64,000 nt of DNA, taken from the NCBI GenBank assembly GCA_900637275.1, contig LR134362.1, positions 806,001 to 870,000 of the forward strand, given 5' to 3'. The notes below the pieces were generated by a model, which saw only the letters and a program-made list of their open reading frames with translations, was not told the DNA's origin and did not search any database. A program made the translations under genes and the position numbers. The stretch comes from [Pasteurella] aerogenes. GTDB taxonomy: Bacteria > Pseudomonadota > Gammaproteobacteria > Enterobacterales > Pasteurellaceae. Of the stretch, positions 7,107 through 14,575 are shown piece after piece. Numbering within the stretch: position 1 is the stretch's first letter; each line of letters opens with the position of its first letter.

Positions 7107-7330
7107 TGACCATTTACACAATTGATGAATTAAAACAAAAGATCCGAATGCTTGATGAAAAGATTGAGCAGGCGCAAAGCCAGGTGAGCTTTAATGGGCG
7201 TTCGGTGTCTTATCAGGTAACAGAGATCACAAAACAGCGTGATTATTATCAAACCATGCTTGATGAGTTACTGACTGAGACTGGGCAAAAATTTAAGAAA
7301 CACCGTATTAAATACGCAAGATTTATTTAA
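7106..7330 (+). CDS. Head-tail joining protein, gpW-like
   Basis: 74 residues from the ATG at 7106 (TTGGAG ribosome site). A helical N-terminus (TIDELKQKIRMLDEKIEQAQ), a small beta hairpin (VSFNGRSVSYQV) and a second helix (ITKQRDYYQTMLDELL) match the size and alpha-beta-alpha layout of lambda gpW, which joins the connector to the tail. Its place just before the portal gene matches W-B order. Confidence 0.75.
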   Translation: MTIYTIDELKQKIRMLDEKIEQAQSQVSFNGRSVSYQVTEITKQRDYYQTMLDELLTETGQKFKKHRIKYARFI

Positions 7331-7335
7331 AAAAC

Positions 7336-7371
7336 AAACCCCGACAGGCGGCAACCTATCGGGGTTTTTTA
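7336..7371 (+). terminator. Terminator between the gpW-like and portal genes
   Basis: AACCCCGA (7337-7344) pairs with TCGGGGTT (7359-7366), extended by CAGG/CCTA pairing, ending in T6. Confidence 0.7.
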
Positions 7372-7451
7372 TTTCCCTTCCATTAAATCCAACAAGGAAA
7401 ATAATTGTGATTAAGTATACACCAAAACATCAAGTAAAGGTAGGTGGAAAA

Positions 7452-7568
7452 ATGAGTACAGAAATGGCAGATAAAGTGGGTAATAAATTGGCTAATTCTG
7501 CGTTAATTATTTCAATTTGTTGGGGTGTTAGTGCATTGATCGTGGCTATTGCCTATTTTCTAAAATAA
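7452..7568 (+). CDS. Small membrane protein, 38 aa
   Basis: MSTEMADKVGNKLANSA followed by a single hydrophobic helix (LIISICWGVSALIVAIAYFL). TAGGTGG lies 6-7 bases before the ATG, and the stop is 9 bp before the portal start. Its ribosome-site region (7429-7455) recurs almost exactly at 20192-20218. Function unknown. Confidence 0.5.
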   Translation: MSTEMADKVGNKLANSALIISICWGVSALIVAIAYFLK

Positions 7569-7577
7569 GGGTGAACA

Positions 7578-9104
7578 ATGAACCTACTTGAAAAAACCAT
7601 TGCGGCAATATCGCCCCGTTGGGCGGCAAAACGCTCACAAAGTCGTTATGTGCTGAATGCGTATGAAGCGGCATTGCCAAGCCGAACGCATAAAGCAAGT
7701 AGAGATGGACAAGGTGCAAATACTAACGTTCGTCAAAGTGCGGTAAGCCTTAGAGAACAAGCTCGTGCATTAGATCAAAATCACGATATTGTTATTGGGA
7801 TTTTGGATAAAATGGAAGAACGTGTCATCGGTTCAAAAGGTATTCATGTTGAACCACAGCCTTTAACGATTAGTGGTGATGTGCATGAAAAATTAGCAGA
7901 GGAAATCCGTAAACTTTGGTCGGAGTGGTCAATTAATCCGGAAGTAACGGGATTATATACCCGTCCACTACTTGAAAGAATGTTATTACGTACTTGGTTA
8001 CGAGATGGCGAAGTTTTCATCCAGCTGGTGAAAGGCAAAGTAGCAGGCTTAGAACACCATTCATCCGTTGCCTTTTCTCTAGAAGCGCTAGAGCCTGATT
8101 TTGTACCAATGCAAACGGATGAAGCTAAAAACGGGTTAGTACAAGGGGTTTATCTTAATGCGTGGCGAAAACCGACTGCTTATCAAGTTTATTTAGACAA
8201 TCCGCAAGAAACAGTTAGGGTAAATGGAAAAATTAAAATAGTCTCTGCCGAGAATATGTTGCATTTAGCCTTTCGCAAGCGATTACATCAAATACGTGGC
8301 ATTAGTATGTTGCACGGTGTCATTATTCGCCTTGCCGATCTGAAAGAGTACGAAGAAAGTGAACGTGTCGCTGCGCGTATTGCAGCTGCAATGACAATGT
8401 ACATCAAAAAAGGCGATGCCGCACTTTATGGAGATGGAATAGATGATGAGAAAAATATCGATGAACGTTCATTTGATATTGCACCTGGTGCGGTTATTGA
8501 TGATTTGAAACCTGGTGAAGATATAGGGTTGATTAATTCTAATCGACCAAACACCGGACTTGAAGGTTTCCGAAATGGTCAACTTCGTGCGGCAGCGGCA
8601 GGAACGCGCTCAAGTTATTCTAGCATTGCTCGGGATTATAATGGCACTTACTCTGCACAACGACAAGAATTAGTAGAAAGCTTTGAAGGATATGCTGTAT
8701 TGCAAGATTGCTTTGTGGCGTCGGTTAGTCGCCCAATTTATCGTGAATGGCTCAAAATGGCGATTGTATCACAAGCAATTAAAATTCCGTCAGACATTGA
8801 CGTAAAATCATTATTCAATGCAGTTTATTCTGGACCGGTAATGCCTTGGATTGATCCGATTAAAGAAGCCAATGCATGGAAAGAACGGATTAAAGGCGGT
8901 TTAGCGACAGAAAGCCAGGCGATACGGGCAAGCGGTAGCAATCCTACTGAAGTGAAACGACGTCGAATAGTCGAGGTTCTCGAAAATGCGAAAGCCGGAC
9001 TGAAGTTCGATACGGATTTAACCAACACACAAGGGGCAAATAATGCAACTAATACAACCGATTCTAGCGCCTCAGGCGATGGCGACAAGAACGATGAAGA
9101 ATAG
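7578..9104 (+). CDS. Portal protein, lambda gpB family
   Basis: 508 residues with the lambda-type portal signature: early RSRYVLNAYEAA, central LRDGEVFIQLVKG, and AGTRSSYSSIARDYNGTYSAQRQELVES, the conserved stretch of this family. Twelve copies form the DNA entry channel and dock terminase and tail. The C-terminal tail is Asn/Thr/Asp-rich. It overlaps the next gene by 62 bp in a different frame, so translation is coupled. Confidence 0.92.
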   Translation: MNLLEKTIAAISPRWAAKRSQSRYVLNAYEAALPSRTHKASRDGQGANTNVRQSAVSLREQARALDQNHDIVIGILDKMEERVIGSKGIHVEPQPLTISGDVHEKLAEEIRKLWSEWSINPEVTGLYTRPLLERMLLRTWLRDGEVFIQLVKGKVAGLEHHSSVAFSLEALEPDFVPMQTDEAKNGLVQGVYLNAWRKPTAYQVYLDNPQETVRVNGKIKIVSAENMLHLAFRKRLHQIRGISMLHGVIIRLADLKEYEESERVAARIAAAMTMYIKKGDAALYGDGIDDEKNIDERSFDIAPGAVIDDLKPGEDIGLINSNRPNTGLEGFRNGQLRAAAAGTRSSYSSIARDYNGTYSAQRQELVESFEGYAVLQDCFVASVSRPIYREWLKMAIVSQAIKIPSDIDVKSLFNAVYSGPVMPWIDPIKEANAWKERIKGGLATESQAIRASGSNPTEVKRRRIVEVLENAKAGLKFDTDLTNTQGANNATNTTDSSASGDGDKNDEE

Positions 9105-11067
9105 CGACAACCAGTCTTGGTATTCAATCAAAGCGAAAGCTAACGACTTAGCGGAAATTACTATCTACGATGAAATCGGCTTTTGGGGAGTGACCGCACA
9201 GAGCTTTGCTAAAGATTTAAAGGACCTGGGCAACAATATCAAACAGATTAATCTACATATTCACTCGCCCGGTGGCGACGTATTTGATGGCATCGCCATT
9301 TACAATTTATTGAAAAATCACCCAGCTAACAAGACCGTCTATATCGACGGTCTTGCTGCATCAATGGCAAGTGTGATTGCGATGGTTGGCAATGAAATTA
9401 TTATGCCAGAAAATGCCATGATGATGATCCACAAGCCATGGGGTATTCAAGGTGGTGATGCCGATGATATGCGGAAATATGCGGATTTACTAGATAAAGT
9501 CGAAAGTACGCTGATTATGGCATACACGATAAAAACGGGTAAATCTGAAACGGATTTGGCAGAAATGCTAAAAGAAGAAACTTGGCTCACGGGTAAGGAA
9601 TGCGTCGAGCAAGGTTTCGCAGATAAATTAGCCGATCCCCTTGTGGCGATGGCTTGTATTCAATCAAAAAAACTAGAGGACTACACAAATATGCCAAAAG
9701 CAATGAAAGATATGTTGTTTAAGCCACAAGGTAATGCGGTCGCACAAACTCCAGTGGCAGAACAACCACAACAACCACAACAACCGCAAGTTAAAATGGT
9801 TACTGTAGATAATACAGCAGAAGTTCAAGCTATATTAAATCAACGTAATACCGATATTAAGGCAGTATTTGCGCCATTTGGTGTGGCATACAATGATTTA
9901 TTAGTGGAATGTTTAGGCGATTTATCGCTTAGTGCAGAACAAGCCAAAGATAAATTGTTGGCTAAATTGGGGGAGGGAACAACGCCAAGTGTGCCGCAAA
10001 ACCATATTTATGTTGACAATGGTAATATTGTTGGTGATGGCATTAAAGCATCATTACTTGCACGTGCGAATATAGAAAAAACAGAAAAAGACAATGCCTA
10101 TAATGCGATGACTTTACGTGAGCTTGCTCGAGCATCTTTAGTCGATCGCGGTATTGGTATTGCCGGTCATACTGCAATGTCAATGGTAGGTTTAGCATTT
10201 ACACATTCTAACTCTGATTTCGGACAAATTTTAATTGACGTAGCACATAAATCCTTACTTAAAGGATGGAATATTGCAGCAGAAAATTATGAAAAATTTA
10301 CTACTCGCGGAATTTTAACTGATTTTAGACCGGCAAAACGCGTTGGTTTAGGCGACTTTGGTTATCTGCCGGAAGTTGGTGAAGGTGAAGAATATACCTA
10401 CGGAACAATCGGCGATGAGGGCGCAAGCGTGGCATTGGCTACTTACGGTCAATTGTTTAGCATTACCCGCCAAGCAATTATTAATGACGATATGCACTTG
10501 CTTACTAAAATTCCTGAGAAAATGGGACAAGCTGCACGTGCTACAGTAGCAAAATTAGTTTTTGCACTGATTACTGGCAATGCGATTGCTCAAGATGGGA
10601 AAAAACTCTTTGATGCAACACATAAAAATACTTTAACAGGGGCGGCATTAGATGTGGCTAACATTGATAAAGGTATTCAGTTGATGAATGGTTTTGTGAA
10701 TAGTCGTGGAGAACCATTAGCGATTGAACCTGAGTTTATGTTATTACCTACTGCATTATATACCAAAGCGAAACAAGTTCTTGGTTCAGCAAGTGTAGAA
10801 GGCGCTGATATTAACAGTGGTATTATTAACCCGGTTCGAGATATTGTCGAACCGATTAAATCTCCTCGTTTGCAGATCGCCGATCCTAAATCTTGGTATT
10901 TAATGAACAAAGAAGCGATTGAGGTATCTTATCTTGATGGTGTTGATTCTCCTTATATGGAACAGCAACAAGGATTTACAGTTGATGGTGTAGCGACTAA
11001 AGTTCGTATTGATGCTGGCGTAAATGTGATTGATTATCGCGGTATTGTAAAAGTCACTAACCAATAA
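9043..11067 (+). CDS. ClpP-like head maturation protease fused to major capsid protein
   Basis: 674 residues. Residues 35-215 are a ClpP-fold protease: HIHSPGGDVFDG, then GLAASMAS with the nucleophile Ser107, and MMMIHKPWG with His130. A Gln/Pro-rich linker (about residues 235-255) leads to a C-terminal capsid part (TTRGILTDFRPAKRVGLGDF onward, Mu gpT/HK97-fold type) of about 300 residues. In lambda the protease and capsid are separate genes. AAGGGGC lies 5-6 bases before the ATG. Autocleavage would release the shell subunit; the linker or the segment after it is the expected processing region. Confidence 0.88.
   Translation: MQLIQPILAPQAMATRTMKNSDNQSWYSIKAKANDLAEITIYDEIGFWGVTAQSFAKDLKDLGNNIKQINLHIHSPGGDVFDGIAIYNLLKNHPANKTVYIDGLAASMASVIAMVGNEIIMPENAMMMIHKPWGIQGGDADDMRKYADLLDKVESTLIMAYTIKTGKSETDLAEMLKEETWLTGKECVEQGFADKLADPLVAMACIQSKKLEDYTNMPKAMKDMLFKPQGNAVAQTPVAEQPQQPQQPQVKMVTVDNTAEVQAILNQRNTDIKAVFAPFGVAYNDLLVECLGDLSLSAEQAKDKLLAKLGEGTTPSVPQNHIYVDNGNIVGDGIKASLLARANIEKTEKDNAYNAMTLRELARASLVDRGIGIAGHTAMSMVGLAFTHSNSDFGQILIDVAHKSLLKGWNIAAENYEKFTTRGILTDFRPAKRVGLGDFGYLPEVGEGEEYTYGTIGDEGASVALATYGQLFSITRQAIINDDMHLLTKIPEKMGQAARATVAKLVFALITGNAIAQDGKKLFDATHKNTLTGAALDVANIDKGIQLMNGFVNSRGEPLAIEPEFMLLPTALYTKAKQVLGSASVEGADINSGIINPVRDIVEPIKSPRLQIADPKSWYLMNKEAIEVSYLDGVDSPYMEQQQGFTVDGVATKVRIDAGVNVIDYRGIVKVTNQ
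9970..9977 (+). other. KOPS-like octamer pointing right
   Basis: GGGGAGGG fits the E. coli FtsK-orienting consensus GGGNAGGG. Oriented toward the dif site at 50846. Confidence 0.3.
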
Positions 11068-11086
11068 TATAACTGCTTAAAATATG

Positions 11087-11118
11087 ACCGCACTTTCTTT
11101 AATGAAGTGTGGTTTTTT
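11087..11118 (+). terminator. Uptake-signal terminator after the capsid gene
   Basis: ACCGCACTT (11087-11095) pairs with AAGTGTGGT (11105-11113), then T6. The left arm is a perfect reverse-strand uptake signal core. Confidence 0.65.
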
Positions 11119-11143
11119 ATTAACGAAAACTAGGAAAATTAAT

Positions 11144-11467
11144 ATGGCTAAAAATTATATTCAAGATGGCAATACTGTTCGTTTCATTGCGACTAAAGTA
11201 ATTCAATCTGGTGATGTTATTGTGACAGAGGATCTTGTTGCTATCGCAGTAAGTGATGCTGACTTAAACGAACAAGTCATCGGATTGACAACCGGTGTTT
11301 TTAAAGTGAAAGCAAAACAAGCGGATAACATTAAGCAAGGGGCAACATTGTATTGGTCTAATACAGATGGAGCTACATTAACTGCTGATGCAAATAAACG
11401 TCTAGGAATTGCTTGGTCAAATAGTGGTACATCATCTACTGAAGTTGATGTAAAGATCAATGTCTAG
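11144..11467 (+). CDS. Capsid decoration/cement protein, DUF2190-like
   Basis: 107 residues from the ATG at 11144 (TAGGA ribosome site). All-beta composition: MAKNYIQDGNTVRFIA, SGDVIVTEDLVAIAVSD, IKQGATLYWSNTDGATLT, a layout typical of DUF2190 proteins that follow capsid genes and stabilise the shell. An in-frame ATG at 11084 lies within the preceding terminator. It overlaps the next gene by 8 bp. Confidence 0.75.
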   Translation: MAKNYIQDGNTVRFIATKVIQSGDVIVTEDLVAIAVSDADLNEQVIGLTTGVFKVKAKQADNIKQGATLYWSNTDGATLTADANKRLGIAWSNSGTSSTEVDVKINV

Positions 11468-11762
11468 TCCGTTTGATATTGCATTAGCACAGGCAGATAG
11501 TGCAATTGAACGCACTATCATGTCAGCTTATGCAATTAATGGGGTATTTTATCAAGCGGTATTTGATGAAATTCCAAAAGAAATGAACCAAATCGGTAGC
11601 TCACAGCAATTTGCATTAAGTGGATCTTATTGCACATTGAGTCTATTCAAATCTCAAGGTTATATGCCTAAACGAGGGGATGCAGTTTTAATCAAAGGGA
11701 AGGAATATGTTGTGACAGGATATGGATATCAAGATGAAATACTAATTTTGCAATTGGAATAA
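11460..11762 (+). CDS. Head-tail connector, lambda gpFII-like
   Basis: 100 residues. Resembles gpFII in order and content: N-terminal helix (DIALAQADSAIERTIM), then INGVFYQAVFDEI and a C-terminal beta strand region (PKRGDAVLIKGKEYVVTGY). FII completes the head and binds the tail tip V/U end. Starts by overlap with the decoration gene. Confidence 0.7.
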   Translation: MSSPFDIALAQADSAIERTIMSAYAINGVFYQAVFDEIPKEMNQIGSSQQFALSGSYCTLSLFKSQGYMPKRGDAVLIKGKEYVVTGYGYQDEILILQLE

Positions 11763-11765
11763 AAT

Positions 11766-12290
11766 ATGTCTATTGAACGAGATCTAGCAAATTTAAAGCG
11801 TAATTTTGACCAATTATCTCAGCAAAAAGTTCCTCGTGCTGCGGTTAATGCAATTAATCAAGTAGCAAGAAAGATTGGAAATTCCGCAATAAAAACTGTT
11901 GCTAATGATGTTGGTGTTCCAATTAAAACGATTAAGGGTAGATTGCATACGGAAAGAGCGAAAGGCAAACTACCTAGGGTAATTATGCGAGTTAATCGTT
12001 TGAATATGCCGGCAATTCGTTTGTTAGAAAAGAGGTCAACGCGAATTTGGGAAGGGCGAGGTGGTATTGTTGTTGGTAAATACGCTATTCAACGTGGGTT
12101 TAAACAACGATTATCTAATGGTCGTACTCATATTATGCAACGTAAAGGCGGGGCGCGTTATCCGATAGACGTGGTAAAAATCCCTCTCGCAAATAAACTG
12201 ACGCAATCTTTTCAGTATGAACTCAGGGATTATCCGAAAAAAATTCGGAGTGCGTTACAGGATGAATTGCAAAAAACATTGTCGAGGTAA
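11766..12290 (+). CDS. Minor tail protein Z-like
   Basis: 174 residues, strongly basic. The start (RAAVNAINQVARKIGNSAIKTVANDVGVPIKTIKGRL) is the characteristic N-terminal region of gpZ proteins. Z is needed for tail completion in lambda. Order FII-Z-U-V is conserved here. Confidence 0.82.
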   Translation: MSIERDLANLKRNFDQLSQQKVPRAAVNAINQVARKIGNSAIKTVANDVGVPIKTIKGRLHTERAKGKLPRVIMRVNRLNMPAIRLLEKRSTRIWEGRGGIVVGKYAIQRGFKQRLSNGRTHIMQRKGGARYPIDVVKIPLANKLTQSFQYELRDYPKKIRSALQDELQKTLSR

Positions 12291-12292
12291 AG

Positions 12293-12706
12293 ATGTTGGC
12301 ATTAAAAATGATCAGGCAAACGTTGTTTGATTTACTTGATCAACAAATTGAAGGGGTGGCTTATTATCACAATGGGCGCCCTATTTTTTTAAACGCGGAT
12401 GAAACACCAGCTATCGCTGTATTTATTGAGGGGGCAGAGACAGAAGATATTGATCTGTGTGGTGCCTATTGGGAATGCGTATTAAATGTAGTGGTGTATC
12501 AAAAATCAACACTGCCAGAAGATCGTATTGATCTCATTATGGAGAGAGTTATACAAAAACTTAATAGCATTAATCGTGAAAATTTTGAGCGTTTTTCATT
12601 AGAAAATCTAGCTTATGCATATGATGAACAACAGACTCAATGGATTGCGGGAACATTGCAATATCGCATTGGGTTTTATTTAACAATTGAGGATGACGAG
12701 TTATGA
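12293..12706 (+). CDS. Tail terminator protein U-like
   Basis: 137 residues, acidic. IRQTLFDLLDQQIEGVAYYHNGRPIFL and the late YRIGFYLTIEDDEL fit gpU, which caps the growing tail tube. Starts 2 bp after Z (GAGG ribosome site) and overlaps V by 4 bp (ATGA). Confidence 0.8.
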   Translation: MLALKMIRQTLFDLLDQQIEGVAYYHNGRPIFLNADETPAIAVFIEGAETEDIDLCGAYWECVLNVVVYQKSTLPEDRIDLIMERVIQKLNSINRENFERFSLENLAYAYDEQQTQWIAGTLQYRIGFYLTIEDDEL

Positions 12707-13356
12707 CAACACAAACCACCCCTTTTCAAGGTACTAAATTTTATTTAGGTACTGGGCTTACTACAGAAAAAGCAATTACAGCTTGCTCTGTTACACCGAC
12801 TGCAACAATTACAGCAACGGGTCATGGTGCAAAAACCGGTGATTTTATCAAAATCACCGGGCTAGGAGCATTAGATGGTTTCTATCCTGTTAAATCAGTT
12901 GCAACAGATGTGATCACCTTGGCAGATGAAGTGGATTGGTCTGGGCATGATAAACCAACTAATTTTTCAACCGCCAAGCTAGCAATTGTCCAGTGGTCGT
13001 CAAATTTCTGTGCGATTAAAAACATTGAGGGTGATGGCGATACTCTCGGTGAAGAAGATGTCACAACAATGTGTTCGGAGGGTACTGAAACAGAAGCAGG
13101 TGAAATTGAGTATGGTTCAATTAAATTGACGTTCTTCTATGCACCGGCAACCGCCATGCAACAAGATTTACGCAAAAAATTCTATGCGAAAGAAACATTC
13201 CCTTGGATGATGGTATTAAAAAATGAACAAGGTTCATTATATGGTACTGGTTTTATCCAAACCTCGCCGAATTTCTCAGGTGAAGTCAAAGGGAAATTTG
13301 AATCAGGCGTAACGATTAAAAAATCGAAACGCGATTATTTATTGCCTGTAGCATAA
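12703..13356 (+). CDS. Major tail tube protein V-like
   Basis: 217 residues, largely beta. The N-terminal part (TPFQGTKFYLGTG, then a Thr-rich domain with TATGHGAKTGDFIKITGLG) precedes the tube core (TMCSEGTETEAGEIEYGSIKLTFFY, KKFYAKETFPWMMVL). Located between the U-like and G-like genes, as in lambda. This is the structural subunit stacked in hexamers around the tape measure. Confidence 0.82.
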   Translation: MTTQTTPFQGTKFYLGTGLTTEKAITACSVTPTATITATGHGAKTGDFIKITGLGALDGFYPVKSVATDVITLADEVDWSGHDKPTNFSTAKLAIVQWSSNFCAIKNIEGDGDTLGEEDVTTMCSEGTETEAGEIEYGSIKLTFFYAPATAMQQDLRKKFYAKETFPWMMVLKNEQGSLYGTGFIQTSPNFSGEVKGKFESGVTIKKSKRDYLLPVA

Positions 13357-13365
13357 TAAAAATAA

Positions 13366-13392
13366 AAGTCGAGGATGATAAGTTCTCGGCTT
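13366..13392 (+). other. Stem-loop after the tail tube gene
   Basis: AAGTCGAG (13366-13373) pairs with CTCGGCTT (13385-13392, G-U allowed). There is no clean T-run, so it may be an attenuator or an mRNA-stabilising hairpin behind a gene needed in high amounts. Confidence 0.4.
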
Positions 13393-13426
13393 ATTCCATT
13401 TATTTTCAGTTCAAAAGGAAACGACG

Positions 13427-13834
13427 ATGAATTTACGTGAAAAACTCTTAAAAAATACCCCAAAATTAACCCAAATTACCATTAATGGCGAAAATTACTA
13501 CTTGCGAGAATTTACAGTGGGTGAAATGAATCATGCAATGTATGGGCAGCAACAAGAACTTATCAAATTAGCGGCAGCACAGGGCTTAGATCTTAATTTT
13601 GATGATGAAGAAAAATTAACTAAGCAACTTTCACAAGTGTATGATCCATACCGACTTGCTCGCACACTTGCTACACGCTTGTGCGATGAAAATGGTAAAA
13701 ACTTATTTAATCCTGAAAATGCAGACGATTTGACCGCACTTTCACAGCTTGACAAGGCGATTTTTGAACAGTTTAGCCAAGCGATTGCCGATCTTACCCC
13801 AAAGGACTTACCGACAGCCGAAAATTCCAATTAA
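13427..13834 (+). CDS. Tail assembly chaperone G-like
   Basis: 135 residues, acidic. NGENYYLREFTVGEMNHAM is typical of phage tail assembly chaperones. It precedes a short overlapping frame and the tape measure gene. A slippery heptamer lies 10 codons before its stop (13798-13804), so part of the product should continue into the T frame, as with lambda gpG/gpGT, which hold the tape measure during assembly. Confidence 0.82.
   Translation: MNLREKLLKNTPKLTQITINGENYYLREFTVGEMNHAMYGQQQELIKLAAAQGLDLNFDDEEKLTKQLSQVYDPYRLARTLATRLCDENGKNLFNPENADDLTALSQLDKAIFEQFSQAIADLTPKDLPTAENSN
13798..13804 (+). promoter_or_regulatory. Programmed -1 frameshift site (C CCA AAG)
   Basis: CCCAAAG read in the G frame as C CCA AAG fits the X XXY YYZ rule. 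After slipping, the -1 frame reads PKGLTDSRKFQLMLSLALGK without a stop and enters the T frame. The predicted G-T fusion has 225 residues (126 from G plus 99). Confidence 0.7.
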
Positions 13835-14103
13835 TGTTGTCGCTAGCCCTTGGTAAAACACTCGAAGAAATCGAACAAATGCCTGAACGTCATCTTCAAG
13901 AATATCAAATCTTCTATCAAGAACAACCGTTTGGTTTATGGCGTGAAGACTATCGCAGTGCGCAGATTGCCTATATTTTAGCGTTAATTAATCGTGATCC
14001 AAAAAAATCACCACCAAAATTATCTGATTTTCTACCGCATTTTAATAAACATAATGAAGCTGATGAAGATGATGGCGTCGGTGAATATTTAACTAGTCGA
14101 TAA
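13834..14103 (+). CDS. Tail assembly T-like reading frame (3' part of G-T fusion)
   Basis: Open from its ATG overlapping the G stop (TAATG), 89 residues, and open further upstream to at least the slippery site. LGKTLEEIEQMPERHLQEYQIFYQEQPFGLWREDYR resembles the T domain of lambda-type tail chaperones. In lambda T is made only as a frameshift fusion, so the true product probably starts in G. Confidence 0.7.
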   Translation: MLSLALGKTLEEIEQMPERHLQEYQIFYQEQPFGLWREDYRSAQIAYILALINRDPKKSPPKLSDFLPHFNKHNEADEDDGVGEYLTSR

Positions 14104-14269
14104 TTTCCTTTAAATTTGTTTAAAAGAAATTTTATTCACGATGTGAAACAACTACCTAATATTATTTCTGTCTTGAGAGAGTGGAAATATAACGATAAAA
14201 CACATAAAAATCACTTGAAAATCACGGTTTCGTAGGTTATTTTTAATATATCAGTTAGGGAGGTAAAAT

Positions 14270-14515
14270 ATGATACGTTTTTTAATTGATAAAGCATTTT
14301 CTGCATTAGGTGTTTTGTTGGTATTTCTACTATTATTTGGCTGTTTATTAGGTATGATAATCCTAATTGATTATTTTAATACCCCATCTTTCCCTTGGGG
14401 CGCGCTTATTCCTTTTTCTCTCTGTATTGCACTTATTATTTATATGCTTAGGATTTGGAATAACAAAAACCTTACGAAACAAGAGAAAAAAGCAATTATT
14501 TTTGGTAAATATTAA
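14270..14515 (+). CDS. Small membrane protein between T and the tape measure gene, 81 aa
   Basis: Two hydrophobic segments (about residues 8-35 and 45-62) with a basic C-terminal tail (NKNLTKQEKKAIIFGKY); good ribosome site (GGGAGG, 7 bases before the ATG). A terminator follows. Lambda has no gene here; membrane proteins at this position are candidates for superinfection-exclusion functions, but nothing in the sequence proves that. The gap 14104-14269 before it holds no feature I can support. Confidence 0.55.
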   Translation: MIRFLIDKAFSALGVLLVFLLLFGCLLGMIILIDYFNTPSFPWGALIPFSLCIALIIYMLRIWNNKNLTKQEKKAIIFGKY

Positions 14516-14535
14516 AATCGGTTAATTTTTTTAAA

Positions 14536-14562
14536 GGCTCACTTTTATAGTGAGCTTTTTTT
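14536..14562 (+). terminator. Terminator before the tape measure gene
   Basis: GCTCACT (14537-14543) pairs with AGTGAGC (14549-14555), followed by seven Ts. Confidence 0.7.
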
Positions 14563-14575
14563 ATGAGGAAAATTT

